Shown: positions 52,954-63,165, counted from the stretch's first letter. The stretch: DNA of 64,000 nt from Butyrivibrio sp. (GCA_022486625.1 JAKVKH010000001.1:62001-126000), one strand, 5' to 3'. Notes: a model not told the origin generated them from the letters alone. Made by a program: numbers and translations.

Positions 52954-52980
52954 TTCTGTGCGTTTTAGGAAGTAGGTTTT

Positions 52981-54414
52981 ATGGTACATGAATATAAAAA
53001 CAACGGCTATAACATTGTGCTGGATGTAAACAGCGGATCCGTACATGTGGTAGATGATGTTGTCTATGATCTGATCCCTGTAACGGAGGAACTCCTTACA
53101 GAAAAATTCGGAACGGCAGCGGCACCCGAAGACGGGAACGACAAGGTTGATCCGGAATTACAGAAAGAACTGACCCGAATGATTCTTCAGAAAGGTCAAC
53201 CGCAGAGCGAAAATGAGATATCCGAAGCACTTGCTGAAATTCTGGAGCTTCGTGCTTCCGGACTTTTATATACAGATGATGTATATGAACAGTATGTGGA
53301 TGAATTTAAAAACCGTGAGACTGTGGTAAAGGCACTTTGCCTCAATATCGCACATGACTGCAACCTGCGCTGCAAGTATTGCTTCGCAGATGAGGGAGAA
53401 TATCACGGCAGAAGAGCACTGATGAGTTTTGAAGTCGGTAAGGCAGCACTGGATTTTCTGATTAAGAATTCCGGAAGCCGCAGGAATCTTGAAGTGGATT
53501 TCTTTGGCGGGGAACCGCTGATGAACTGGGAAGTAGTCAAGCAGATTGTGGAATATGGCCGCAGCATAGAAAAAGAGCATAATAAGAATTTTCGCTTTAC
53601 CATTACCACAAACGGAACCCTTTTAAATGACGAGATTCTTGATTTCGTAAATCAGGAAATGGGTAATATTGTTCTGAGCATTGACGGGCGTAAGGAAGTC
53701 AATGATAAGATGCGTCCAAGACGCGGCGGGCAGGGGTGCTATGATGAAATTGTACCGAAATTCCAGAAGGTGGCGGAAAGCCGTCATCAGCTCAGATATT
53801 TTGTAAGAGGTACTTTCACACATAACAATCTTGATTTTGCCGAAGATGTGAAACATCTTGCAGACCTTGGGTTCAAACAGATTTCCATGGAACCGGTAGT
53901 TGCAAAGCCGGAAGACTGGTATGCAATTCAGGAGGAAGACATTCCGCAGCTGAAGAAGCAGTATGATGAGCTTGCAAAGTTTTATCTGCAGCGCCACAAA
54001 GAGGGAAACGGATTTAATTTCTTCCATTTCAACATTGATCTGGATGGAGGTCCGTGTGTGGCAAAGCGATTGTCCGGATGCGGATCAGGATGCGAGTATC
54101 TGGGAGTAACACCCTGGGGGGATCTTTATCCTTGTCATCAGTTTGTCGGTAATGAAAAGTTTATTATGGGTACTGTGTTTGAGGGTATTACAAGACCTGA
54201 TATTCAGCAGGAATTCAAACAGAGTAATGTTTATTCCCGCGAAGAGTGTCAGAAATGTTTTGCAAGATATTATTGCAGTGGCGGCTGTTCTGCAAATGCA
54301 TATAATTTTAACGGAAATATCAATACGGTCTATCGGCAGGGATGCGAACTGCAGCGCAAGCGCATCGAATGTGCGATCATGATAAAGGCGGCTTTGGCCG
54401 AAGAAGAGGGTTGA
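52981..54414 (+). CDS. scfB: SCIFF radical SAM maturase (SPASM)
   Basis: A 477-residue radical SAM enzyme that builds the thioether in SCIFF. The N-terminal precursor-binding region (about 1-110) is followed by the cluster motif CNLRCKYC (Cys127, Cys131, Cys134), the GGEPLMNW block, and a C-terminal SPASM domain rich in Cys (GGPCVAK, GCGSGCEYL, LYPCHQF, CQKCFARYYCSGGC) for two further clusters. The length and motif set match the known scfB/CteB group. secDF starts 13 bases after the stop, the arrangement usual in Clostridia. Confidence 0.97.
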   Translation: MVHEYKNNGYNIVLDVNSGSVHVVDDVVYDLIPVTEELLTEKFGTAAAPEDGNDKVDPELQKELTRMILQKGQPQSENEISEALAEILELRASGLLYTDDVYEQYVDEFKNRETVVKALCLNIAHDCNLRCKYCFADEGEYHGRRALMSFEVGKAALDFLIKNSGSRRNLEVDFFGGEPLMNWEVVKQIVEYGRSIEKEHNKNFRFTITTNGTLLNDEILDFVNQEMGNIVLSIDGRKEVNDKMRPRRGGQGCYDEIVPKFQKVAESRHQLRYFVRGTFTHNNLDFAEDVKHLADLGFKQISMEPVVAKPEDWYAIQEEDIPQLKKQYDELAKFYLQRHKEGNGFNFFHFNIDLDGGPCVAKRLSGCGSGCEYLGVTPWGDLYPCHQFVGNEKFIMGTVFEGITRPDIQQEFKQSNVYSREECQKCFARYYCSGGCSANAYNFNGNINTVYRQGCELQRKRIECAIMIKAALAEEEG

Positions 54415-54427
54415 CGGAGGTTAGGTT

Positions 54428-56671
54428 ATGAAAAGGTTTAAAGCGATCATATTAATGATCCTGATCCTTTTGGCACTTGGGGGACTGGGTTACGTTTCCT
54501 ACTATGGAGTACAGAATTCCGGGTCAGTACATGATATCAAACTCGGTCTTGATCTGGCCGGAGGTGTCAGCATTACTTACGGTGTCAGTGGTGATGGAAC
54601 TCCAAGCCAGGAAGACATGGATGACACAATCTACAAGCTGCAGAAGCGTGTAGAGCAGTACAGTACGGAGGCTCAGGTATATCAGGAAGGCAAAAACCGT
54701 ATTGATATTGAAATTCCGGGAGCAAAGGATGCAAATGCCATTCTGGAAGAACTCGGACAGCCTGGTAATCTGTATTTTATCAGGGAAAAGGACAGCAGTG
54801 GCAAGGAAAACTATACACTTGGCACCAAGGCGGATGGAACATACGGCTATGTGCTGAATAACAAGACAATTGAACAGCTGAAGAAAGATGGTTCCATTGT
54901 TCTTGAAGGTAACGATGTTTCAAATGCCGAGGCGGCATATCAGAACAGTGGTACAGCAGGAAATTCAGAACCGGTTGTTTCATTGACCTTTACTGCAGAT
55001 GGAACCAAGAAATTTGCAGATGCAACGACAAAGGCTTATGCGGATGGCGAGTCGATCGGCATTTATTATGATGGAGAGTTCGTCAGCGTCCCAAATGTAC
55101 AGGCAGCAATTACTGATGGTAAGGCAGTAATTACCGGTATGTCTGATTACGATGAAGCAAATAATCTGGCATCTACAATTCGTATCGGCGGTCTGAAACT
55201 TCAGCTGACAGAACTTCGTTCCAATGTAGTCGGTGCACAGTTGGGATCCAATGCAATTCATTCCAGTCTGATCGCTGCAGTGGTAGGTTTTGCACTGGTT
55301 GTTATTTTCATGGTGGTTGTTTACAGATTACTCGGTGTTGCAGCAAGTATCGCACTTTCGTTTTACTGTTGTCTTGTGGTAATTCTTCTGTCGGCATTTA
55401 ATATTACACTTACATTGCCGGGTGTTGCAGGTATTGTGCTTTCCATCGGTATGGCAGTTGATGCGAATGTACTTGTATTTGCACGAATAAAGGAAGAGAT
55501 TGCGGCAGGAAAAGGTGTAAAGACTGCAATGCAGTTGGGATATCAGAAAGCTTTATCTGCAATTCTTGATGGAAATATCACTACACTGATTGCAGCAGCA
55601 GTTCTGGGACTTCGTGGAACCGGATCTGTAAAAGGCTTTGCACAGACGCTGGCACTTGGTATTTTTGTTTCCATGTTTACTGCGCTTTTTGTAACCAGAA
55701 GCATTTCCAGTGTGTTCTATAAACTGGGATTTGAAAAGGAATTCTGGTATGGCAAGGCAAAAGACCATAAGAATATTCCGTTTGTCAGGAACAGATATAT
55801 ATTCTATGCGGTTTCAATTATTGTTATCTGCATCGGTCTTGGTACAATGGGATTCAATAAGGTGAGCGGGCGCGGATATATGAATTACAGCCTTGACTTT
55901 GTCGGTGGTACTGCGACGACTGTGACCTTTAATGAAAACTGGACAACTGAAAAGCTTGATTCAGAAGTAGTTCCGAAAATTGAAAGTACAACCGGTGTAA
56001 AGTCTGTTCAGGTACAGACTGTATCAGGAACCAATCAGGTTGTATTTAAAACAACAACACTTGATGTTGATCAGCGTGAGGCGATGAATTCCATGCTGAA
56101 GTCAGATTACAAGGTTTCAGCAGATAACATTGCAGCAGAAACGATCAGTTCTACAATCAGCAATGAAGCAACACGCGATGCAGTTTCTGCAATGATTATT
56201 GCCCTGATTCTGATGCTGATTTACATCTGGGTTAGATTTAAGGATCTGAAGTTTGGTGCAAGTGCAATTATTGCATTGGGTCACGATGCACTGATGGTGG
56301 TTACCTGTTATGCACTGACGAGGATTGAAGTCGGCGGAACCTTTATTGCAGCAGTGCTTACAATTATCGGATATTCAATCAATGATACCATTGTAACGTT
56401 TGATCGTATTCGTGAAAATCAGCATTTGATTTCCACGGATGAGCAGAGATCAGAGTTGATAGACCACAGTATTACACAGACTTTGTCACGAAGTCTGTTT
56501 ACATCTCTGACCACTTTCTTCATGGTATTGACGTTGTATGTATTTGGTGTAACAGATATCAGAAATTTTGCATTACCGCTTATGGTTGGTGTAATCAGTG
56601 GAACATATTCATCTATCTGCATTGCATCGCCGCTGTGGTTTGATATGAAGAAGAAGCGTAAGAAGAACTGA
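54428..56671 (+). CDS. secDF: SecDF fused protein-export membrane protein
   Basis: A 747-residue fusion of SecD and SecF, which uses the proton gradient to help proteins leave the SecYEG channel. SecD part: N-terminal membrane segment, GLDLAGGVSITY near residue 40, a large extracytoplasmic domain, then membrane segments with GIVLSIGMAVDANVLVFARI. SecF part: from about residue 460, with YSLDFVGGTATTV and GYSINDTIVTFDRIRE. Conserved Asp and Arg of the proton path are in the VDANV and NDTIV blocks. It is the last gene of the scf unit and ends in a terminator. Confidence 0.96.
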   Translation: MKRFKAIILMILILLALGGLGYVSYYGVQNSGSVHDIKLGLDLAGGVSITYGVSGDGTPSQEDMDDTIYKLQKRVEQYSTEAQVYQEGKNRIDIEIPGAKDANAILEELGQPGNLYFIREKDSSGKENYTLGTKADGTYGYVLNNKTIEQLKKDGSIVLEGNDVSNAEAAYQNSGTAGNSEPVVSLTFTADGTKKFADATTKAYADGESIGIYYDGEFVSVPNVQAAITDGKAVITGMSDYDEANNLASTIRIGGLKLQLTELRSNVVGAQLGSNAIHSSLIAAVVGFALVVIFMVVVYRLLGVAASIALSFYCCLVVILLSAFNITLTLPGVAGIVLSIGMAVDANVLVFARIKEEIAAGKGVKTAMQLGYQKALSAILDGNITTLIAAAVLGLRGTGSVKGFAQTLALGIFVSMFTALFVTRSISSVFYKLGFEKEFWYGKAKDHKNIPFVRNRYIFYAVSIIVICIGLGTMGFNKVSGRGYMNYSLDFVGGTATTVTFNENWTTEKLDSEVVPKIESTTGVKSVQVQTVSGTNQVVFKTTTLDVDQREAMNSMLKSDYKVSADNIAAETISSTISNEATRDAVSAMIIALILMLIYIWVRFKDLKFGASAIIALGHDALMVVTCYALTRIEVGGTFIAAVLTIIGYSINDTIVTFDRIRENQHLISTDEQRSELIDHSITQTLSRSLFTSLTTFFMVLTLYVFGVTDIRNFALPLMVGVISGTYSSICIASPLWFDMKKKRKKN

Positions 56672-56710
56672 TAAAAGATAAAATGCAAGGTGGTTTTGCT
56701 TTGCTTTTCT

Positions 56711-56758
56711 GCACCCATGAAGGAGACTGATACAGCTTCTTTCATGGGTGCTGTTTTT
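56711..56758 (+). terminator. terminator of scfA-scfB-secDF
   Basis: GCACCCATGAA (56711-56721) and TTCATGGGTGC (56741-56751) followed by TGTTTTT. Confidence 0.9.
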
Positions 56759-56779
56759 AACAGACAGGGAATTATTTAA

Positions 56780-58573
56780 ATGGCGAAATGGATGGTAGCA
56801 GCTAAGAAGGCTGATTTTAATAAAATATCGAGAGAATTTCGGATCACACCAATGACGGCACGCCTTCTCAGAAACCGGGATCTGATTCAGGAGGATGAGA
56901 TCAGGGAATATCTGTATGGTGATCTTGAAAGCCTTGGTGATCCGCATATGCTGGCGGATATGGATAAAGCAGTACAGATTCTGCAGCAGAAAATTTTGGC
57001 GCACCGGAAGATTCGTGTGATCGGGGATTATGATGTGGATGGGATCTGTTCTTCATATATTCTGCTTTCAGGAATCAGATTTTGCGGAGGAGATGTTGAT
57101 TGTGTGTTGCCAGATCGAATCAGGGACGGATACGGACTGAACGAGGAACTGATTCAGAATGCACTTGAAGAAAATACAGATACAATCATTACCTGTGACA
57201 ATGGAATTGCAGCAGTGCAGCAGACGATTTATGCAAAAGAGCATGGAATGACTATTGTTATTACAGATCATCATGAGATTCCTTTTGAAACGGAGGAACA
57301 TAGCGGAGAAACAAGGGAAATTCTGCCACCGGCGGATGCAATAGTGGATCCCAAGAGAGCAGATTCTGCGTATGAATTCCGGGAAATCTGTGGCGCGGTG
57401 GTCGCGTTTCGGTTGCTTCAGGTGCTGATGGAACAGAACAGCATGCAGCTTCATACGGATTCGGAACGCAGAAATTTGATGGACGAGATGCTGGAATTTG
57501 CTGCGCTGGCAACGGTGTGCGATGTCATGGAACTGCGCGGCGAGAATCGTGTGATTGTAAAGGAAGGACTTAAAAAAATTCAGAATTCACAGAATGCGGG
57601 ACTGCGTGCGTTAATTCATGTGAATCAGCTGGAAGAAAAAAAAATATCCTGTTATCATCTGGGATATATCATTGGTCCGTGCCTTAATGCAACAGGCAGA
57701 CTTGACAGTGCACTTCGGGGCTTGTCGCTGTTGACTGCAGACAGTGTACAGGAAGCAGCCAGAATTGCAGGTGATCTTAAGGCACTTAATGACAGTCGTA
57801 AGGATATGACCGGGCAGAATGTGGATGCAGCAGTCAGCATTGTGGAAAAGTACAGTGAATTGCCTGATGTGCTGGTGATATTCCTGCCGGAATGTCATGA
57901 GTCGATTGCAGGAATTGTAGCAGGCAGGATCAGAGAGAAGTATGGCAGGCCAACCCTGATTCTGACAAGAGCTGAAAACGGAGTGAAGGGATCAGGTAGG
58001 TCAGTTCCCGCCTACGATATGTATAGAGAACTGAACAGATGCAGTGATCTGTTCACTAAATTCGGCGGTCATAAAATGGCGGCAGGTCTTTCCATGAAAG
58101 AGGCAGATATCCAGGAACTGAAAAAACGTTTGAATGATGCTTGCACGCTTCAGAAAGGTGATTTTGAAGAAATCCTTCATATTGATATGGAAATGCCTCT
58201 TCCGTATGCAGACAGGAAACTGATTCAGGAAATATCGCTTTTGGAACCTTTCGGAAATGGGAATGCAAGACCGCTTTTTGCAGTGAGAAATGTCAGTATT
58301 CTGTCAGGACGTATTCTGGGCAGAAACCGGAACTGCGGAAAATATAAGATTATGGATGAAAACGGACAGAAATATGATATGATTTACTTCGGAGATATGG
58401 ACAGATGGCAGAAATTTCTGGAAGAAAAAGCAGGAAAAGTACAGAGCGAGCAGATATACAGCGGTGTAGATCTGCAGAGAGATGCAGTAAAAATAAATAT
58501 GGCATATTATCCAGATATCAACAGTTATCAGGGAAGGGAATCACTTCAGATTGTCATGACGGATTATATGTGA
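56780..58573 (+). CDS. recJ: single-stranded-DNA-specific exonuclease RecJ
   Basis: 5'-3' exonuclease used in recombination and mismatch repair. The 597-residue product carries the DHH-family motifs: GDYDVDG (Asp83, Asp85, Asp87), ITCDNG, TDHHE, VDPKR and GRLDSA. The DHHA1 block is FTKFGGHKMAAGLSM, and an OB-like C-terminal domain follows. Length and motif order are standard. AGGGA stands 10 bases before the ATG. It is separated from murE by a 255-base hairpin-rich gap. Confidence 0.95.
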   Translation: MAKWMVAAKKADFNKISREFRITPMTARLLRNRDLIQEDEIREYLYGDLESLGDPHMLADMDKAVQILQQKILAHRKIRVIGDYDVDGICSSYILLSGIRFCGGDVDCVLPDRIRDGYGLNEELIQNALEENTDTIITCDNGIAAVQQTIYAKEHGMTIVITDHHEIPFETEEHSGETREILPPADAIVDPKRADSAYEFREICGAVVAFRLLQVLMEQNSMQLHTDSERRNLMDEMLEFAALATVCDVMELRGENRVIVKEGLKKIQNSQNAGLRALIHVNQLEEKKISCYHLGYIIGPCLNATGRLDSALRGLSLLTADSVQEAARIAGDLKALNDSRKDMTGQNVDAAVSIVEKYSELPDVLVIFLPECHESIAGIVAGRIREKYGRPTLILTRAENGVKGSGRSVPAYDMYRELNRCSDLFTKFGGHKMAAGLSMKEADIQELKKRLNDACTLQKGDFEEILHIDMEMPLPYADRKLIQEISLLEPFGNGNARPLFAVRNVSILSGRILGRNRNCGKYKIMDENGQKYDMIYFGDMDRWQKFLEEKAGKVQSEQIYSGVDLQRDAVKINMAYYPDINSYQGRESLQIVMTDYM

Positions 58574-58590
58574 AGCAGAGAATTCATACC

Positions 58591-58633
58591 GAGCTTGCGA
58601 AGCAATTTTTTGCAGAGCTTGCGAAGCAAGCTC
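58591..58633 (+). repeat. direct repeat GAGCTTGCGAAGCAA, the second copy forming a hairpin
   Basis: The 15-base unit occurs at 58591-58605 and 58615-58629. In the second copy GAGCTTGC (58615-58622) pairs with GCAAGCTC (58626-58633) around GAA. TTTTTT separates the copies. Confidence 0.75.
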
Positions 58634-58635
58634 TT

Positions 58636-58665
58636 ATCTTATTTGCACATCAGTGCAAATAAGAT
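58636..58665 (+). other. 13-base-pair hairpin in the recJ-murE gap
   Basis: ATCTTATTTGCAC (58636-58648), loop ATCA, GTGCAAATAAGAT (58653-58665). Perfect pairing without a T-run. Confidence 0.7.
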
Positions 58666-58676
58666 TAACCACAAAA

Positions 58677-58698
58677 GCCCTCACATAAATGTGAGGGC
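58677..58698 (+). terminator. terminator in the recJ-murE gap
   Basis: GCCCTCACA and TGTGAGGGC pair around TAAA, with outer partial pairing AACC/GGTT and a GGTTTTC tail. Between this and murE, 58699-58828 holds one further weak stem (GGATAGT 58722-58728 with ACTATCC 58739-58745) and the repeat GTTCAAA, but no clear promoter. Confidence 0.65.
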
Positions 58699-58828
58699 CT
58701 TGCGGTTTTCTTATGAGGGGGGGATAGTGAGTTCATCAACTATCCTGTAAATAATATAACTGCTAATTGTGTTCAAAGTATGTTCAAATTTTAAAAAAAA
58801 GATTAATCACCAGAGGAGAATATAAAAA

Positions 58829-60331
58829 ATGAAACTGAGTTCGTTACTGGAAAAACTGGATTATACTGCAACGGTTGGAAATTCAGAGAAAAAATCAGAT
58901 CCGGAAAAAATTGAGATTACGGAAGTAATTAATGACTCCAGAAAAATTACAGCCGGGTGTCTTTTTATCTGTGTCAGGGGTGCCAATTTTGATGGCCACA
59001 CTTTTGCCAAAGCAGCACAGGAGCAGGGAGCTGCTGCAGTTGTTGCAGAGGCTGATGTGGATCTTCCGGAAGAAAGTACAATGACAGTGGTCAGAGTAAA
59101 AGATACAAGATATGCAATGGCCTTTATTTCGGCAGCGTATTTCGGACATCCGGCACAGCAGCTGAAAACAGTCGGGATTACCGGAACAAAGGGAAAAACG
59201 ACGACAACCTACCTGATCAGAAGCATGCTTGAAAATGCAGGACATAAGGTGGGGCTTATCGGGACAATTGAGGTAATTATCGGAGACGAGCACATTCCTT
59301 CCAGCAATACGACGCCGGAATCCTATGATCTGCAGATGTATATGCGCAAGATGGTGGATGCGGGTTGCGATACGGTAGTAATGGAAGTCTCTTCGCAGGG
59401 GCTCATGCTTCACAGAAGTCAGGGCTTTATTTTTGATATCGGTATTTTCACCAATATTGAACCGGATCATATTGGCCCCAATGAGCATAAGGATTTTGCA
59501 GAATATATGCATTGCAAGGGCATGCTGTTCAGACAGTGCCGGATTGGAATTGCAAATGCAGATGATGCGCATATGGAACAGGTTATGGAAGGGCATACCT
59601 GCAAACTGGAGACTTATGGATTTAATGAAAATGCGGATCTTCGCGCAGAAAATCTTGCATATATTCATAAGCCTGGTGAACTTGGCGTATTTTTTGATAC
59701 AACGGGCCTGATTGAGCTTCATGCAGAAGTTCCGACGCCTGGGAAATTCAGCGTTTATAACGCACTTTGTGCAATTGCCGTAGCAAGGCATTTTGACTGC
59801 AATCCGCAGGAAATTACGCAGGCACTGAAAAAAGCCAGAGTCAAGGGGCGTATTGAGATGGTAAAAGTATCAGATGAGTTTACCATGATGATTGATTATG
59901 CACACAATGCAATGGCACTTAATAGTCTCCTTTCCACACTTAGAGACTATCATCCATCAAGACTGATCTGTCTGTTTGGCTGTGGAGGAAACCGTTCAAA
60001 ACTTCGTCGTTTTGAAATGGGAGAGGTCAGTGGCAGACTGGCAGACTTTACGATTATTACTTCGGATAATCCGAGGTTTGAAGAACCGATGGATATCATA
60101 CATGATATTGAAACGGGGATGAAGAAAACTGATGGTAAGTATATTGAAATTCCTGACCGTAAGGAAGCAATCCGATATGCGATTGAAAACGGAGAGCAGG
60201 GTGATATCATCGTTCTGGCAGGAAAGGGACATGAAGATTATCAGGAGATTCGTGGAGTAAAGAATCACATGGATGAAAGAGAACTGATTCAGGAAATTCT
60301 GGATGAGCGAAACGGACAAGGTAAAAATTGA
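58829..60331 (+). CDS. murE: UDP-N-acetylmuramyl-tripeptide synthetase
   Basis: Adds the third amino acid to the peptidoglycan precursor in the cytosol. The 500-residue product has Walker A GTKGKTT (119-125), the EVSSQGL and SNTTPES blocks of the UDP-precursor site, and the GGNRSKLRR loop. Residues 413-416 are DNPR within DNPRFEEP, the motif that selects meso-diaminopimelate. So the wall is predicted to be DAP-type. AGAGGAG precedes the ATG. The stop overlaps the proposed priA start by 4 bases. Confidence 0.95.
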   Translation: MKLSSLLEKLDYTATVGNSEKKSDPEKIEITEVINDSRKITAGCLFICVRGANFDGHTFAKAAQEQGAAAVVAEADVDLPEESTMTVVRVKDTRYAMAFISAAYFGHPAQQLKTVGITGTKGKTTTTYLIRSMLENAGHKVGLIGTIEVIIGDEHIPSSNTTPESYDLQMYMRKMVDAGCDTVVMEVSSQGLMLHRSQGFIFDIGIFTNIEPDHIGPNEHKDFAEYMHCKGMLFRQCRIGIANADDAHMEQVMEGHTCKLETYGFNENADLRAENLAYIHKPGELGVFFDTTGLIELHAEVPTPGKFSVYNALCAIAVARHFDCNPQEITQALKKARVKGRIEMVKVSDEFTMMIDYAHNAMALNSLLSTLRDYHPSRLICLFGCGGNRSKLRRFEMGEVSGRLADFTIITSDNPRFEEPMDIIHDIETGMKKTDGKYIEIPDRKEAIRYAIENGEQGDIIVLAGKGHEDYQEIRGVKNHMDERELIQEILDERNGQGKN

Positions 60332-62640
60332 TTAATTTCGGGAATCAGAAAGTAATGGATATAACGGAAGATAAGAAAGAGATATCCTCGGCAGTATATG
60401 CAGCAGTGATAGTGGACATATCACATGAAAAGGTCGACAGACCATTTCAATATCACATACCGGAGAATCTGCGCGGAAAAGTACGGATCGGAACCTGCGT
60501 GCAGATTCCTTTCGGTGCGGGAAATCATCTCAGAAACGGATATGTGGTTGAGCTTTCCGATAGGGCAGAGATTGCACCGGAACGGATCAAGGACATTTCC
60601 GGTATTGCAACGGAAAATCTTCCGGCTGAGGATGTATTTATCAGACTTGCAGCATGGATGAAGCAGCAATATGGCTCTACCATGATCAATGCATTAAAAA
60701 CGGTTCTGCCCGCTCATAAAAAGCAGAAGGAACTGCAGCATCGTTTCATTTTATGGAGAATGCCGCTTCGCGAAGCAAAAGAGTTTTACTATGAATGTGA
60801 AAGAAAGAAGCAGTACGCACGTGTCAGATTACTAAAGGAACTGCTGGAAGAACCGGATGGAAGGCTTCCGTATGAACTTGTGACGGGAAAACTCAATGTA
60901 TCGGCTGCCGTTATCAGATCGCTTTCAGAGCACGGGGTCATTCGGATTGAACAGGAAAAATATTATCGAAATCCCGTGCAGACACAGGAAGCACTGGCAG
61001 CGGATAAAAAACTGAGTGATGAGCAGCAGCATATTGTCGATACGGTGATCGGAGATTATGACCGGGGAGAACGGAAAACGTATCTGGTGCATGGAATTAC
61101 GGGAAGCGGAAAAACCGAAGTTTATATTGCTGCAATTGACAGGATCATAAGTCGTGGCAGACAGGCAATTGTACTGATTCCGGAAATCGCACTGACTTAT
61201 CAGACATTGATGCGTTTTTACCGGCATTTCGGGGATCGTGTATCTGTGATGAATTCTACACTTTCTGTCGGAGAAAAGTTTGATCAGTTTGAGCGGGCAA
61301 GGCATGGCGACATCGATATCATGATCGGACCCCGGTCAGCACTTTTTACCCCATTTCCGCAGCTGGGGCTGATCATTATTGATGAAGAGCATGAACCAAC
61401 CTATAAAAGTGAAACGATGCCCAAGTATCATGCGCGGGAAACGGCGATTGAGCTGGCAGGGCTGGTTCCGGGAGGAGCAAGTGTCATACTTGGAAGTGCG
61501 ACGCCTTCCCTGGAATCATATTACCGCGCTGAGCATGGAGAATATCAGCTGCTGACGCTTTCGAAGAGACTGACTGGCGGAACGCTTCCGAAAGTTGAAA
61601 TTGCGGATCTGCGGCAGGAACTTCGTAGTGGTAACAGATCGGTATTCAGCCTTCGTTTGCAGGAATATATACAGGATCGCCTGCAGAAAAAAGAGCAGAC
61701 GATGCTGTTTATTAACAGAAGGGGACTTGCCGGATTTATTTCCTGCCGCGCCTGCGGGTATGTTTTCAAATGCCCGCATTGCGATGTATCGCTATCGGAA
61801 CACCGTGGAGGAAAACTTGTATGCCATTACTGCGGTTATGAAGAGCCGGTAACAAAGATCTGCCCGAAGTGCGGTTCCAAATATGTTTCTGCATTCCGTG
61901 CCGGTACACAGCAGATTGAAAATGAGGTACACCGTCTTTTTCCACAGGCACGCGTACTGCGGATGGATGCGGATACGACCAGAACAAAAGACAGCTATGA
62001 AAAAATACTTTCTGCATTTGCAGGACGTGAAGCCGATATTCTTGTCGGTACGCAGATGATTGTCAAGGGACATGATTTCCCTAATGTAACACTTGTAGGA
62101 ATACTGGCTGCAGATATGTCGCTGTCAGCGAGTGATTACAGAGCGGGAGAGAGAACTTTTCAATTGTTGACACAGGCGGCAGGAAGAGCAGGAAGAGGAA
62201 CGCTTCCGGGGCGTGTGGTGATTCAGACCTATCAGCCGGAGCATTACAGTATTCTCGCGGCTGCAGCACAGGATTATAAGGCTTTTTATGAAGAAGAGAT
62301 CGGATATCGTGAACTTCTGATGTATCCTCCGGCGGCGCATATGCTGGCAGTGCAGATCTGGGCACAGAACGAAGCTGCCGGGATAGAGTTTGCCGGGCGG
62401 CTTCGTGCGGGACTTGAAAACCTGCATTTCAAGGATGCTGTAATTATCGGGCCAGCAGCAGCCAGTATCGGCAGGATCAATGATATATACCGGATGGCAC
62501 TTTATATCAAAAATCCGGAGTATCAGGTTCTGGTTGTAATGAAGGATCGGATGGAAAGTTACATCCGGAAGCTGACAGAAGCAGGTAAATACGCAGGTTT
62601 GCAGGTACAATTTGACTTTGACCCCATTAATGGGTTTTAA
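60328..62640 (+). CDS. priA: primosomal helicase PriA
   Basis: Restarts collapsed replication forks. Up to 770 residues, with the N-terminal DNA-binding domain (VIVDISHEKVDRPFQYHIP), Walker A GITGSGKTEVY, DEEH box IIDEEHEPTYK, and a zinc region with paired cysteines (CRACGYVFKCPHCDV, CHYCGYE, CPKCGSKY). The C-terminal helicase lobe ends LQVQFDFDPINGF. The start is uncertain: TTG at 60328 overlaps the murE stop and has AAGG 6 bases before it; ATG at 60355 has GGGAA 10 bases before it and would drop nine residues. It is followed by def and fmt, the standard order. Confidence 0.94.
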   Translation: MINFGNQKVMDITEDKKEISSAVYAAVIVDISHEKVDRPFQYHIPENLRGKVRIGTCVQIPFGAGNHLRNGYVVELSDRAEIAPERIKDISGIATENLPAEDVFIRLAAWMKQQYGSTMINALKTVLPAHKKQKELQHRFILWRMPLREAKEFYYECERKKQYARVRLLKELLEEPDGRLPYELVTGKLNVSAAVIRSLSEHGVIRIEQEKYYRNPVQTQEALAADKKLSDEQQHIVDTVIGDYDRGERKTYLVHGITGSGKTEVYIAAIDRIISRGRQAIVLIPEIALTYQTLMRFYRHFGDRVSVMNSTLSVGEKFDQFERARHGDIDIMIGPRSALFTPFPQLGLIIIDEEHEPTYKSETMPKYHARETAIELAGLVPGGASVILGSATPSLESYYRAEHGEYQLLTLSKRLTGGTLPKVEIADLRQELRSGNRSVFSLRLQEYIQDRLQKKEQTMLFINRRGLAGFISCRACGYVFKCPHCDVSLSEHRGGKLVCHYCGYEEPVTKICPKCGSKYVSAFRAGTQQIENEVHRLFPQARVLRMDADTTRTKDSYEKILSAFAGREADILVGTQMIVKGHDFPNVTLVGILAADMSLSASDYRAGERTFQLLTQAAGRAGRGTLPGRVVIQTYQPEHYSILAAAAQDYKAFYEEEIGYRELLMYPPAAHMLAVQIWAQNEAAGIEFAGRLRAGLENLHFKDAVIIGPAAASIGRINDIYRMALYIKNPEYQVLVVMKDRMESYIRKLTEAGKYAGLQVQFDFDPINGF

Positions 62641-62673
62641 TGTATGAAGGATATGGAAGGGAGTACAGGATAA

Positions 62674-63165
62674 ATGGCAATCAGAACGATCAGAGAATAC
62701 GGTGATGAAGTATTGACCCGTGTATGTAAGGAAGTAAAGGAATCTACGCCCAGAATCAAAGAGCTTGTAAGTGATATGTTTGATACCATGTATGAAGCCA
62801 ATGGCGTCGGACTTGCAGCCCCGCAGGTAGGAATACTCAAGAGGATTGTGGTGATTGATACAACAGGAGAAGATCCGCATGTACTGATCAATCCGCAGAT
62901 TCTGGAAACAGACGGGGAACAGACCGGATATGAAGGATGCTTAAGTCTGCCGGGCAAGTCCGGTGTTGTGACGAGACCGAATTATGTAAAGGTCAGAGCC
63001 TATGATGCAGATCTGAAGGAATATGAACTGGAAGGAACCGAGCTTTTGGCACGTGCGATCTGTCATGAACTGGATCATCTTGACGGACATATGTATGTGG
63101 ATCTGGTAGAAGGTGAGCTGGTGAATAATGAAGATCTGAACCGCGAACAGGATACAGAAGAGTAA
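62674..63165 (+). CDS. def: peptide deformylase
   Basis: Metalloenzyme that removes the formyl group from new proteins. The 163-residue product carries all three motifs: GVGLAAPQVG (44-53), EGCLS (Cys89) and HELDH (His131, Glu132, His135). A short acidic C-terminal tail follows. It is placed between priA and fmt, the usual pairing with the enzyme that adds the formyl group. Confidence 0.97.
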   Translation: MAIRTIREYGDEVLTRVCKEVKESTPRIKELVSDMFDTMYEANGVGLAAPQVGILKRIVVIDTTGEDPHVLINPQILETDGEQTGYEGCLSLPGKSGVVTRPNYVKVRAYDADLKEYELEGTELLARAICHELDHLDGHMYVDLVEGELVNNEDLNREQDTEE

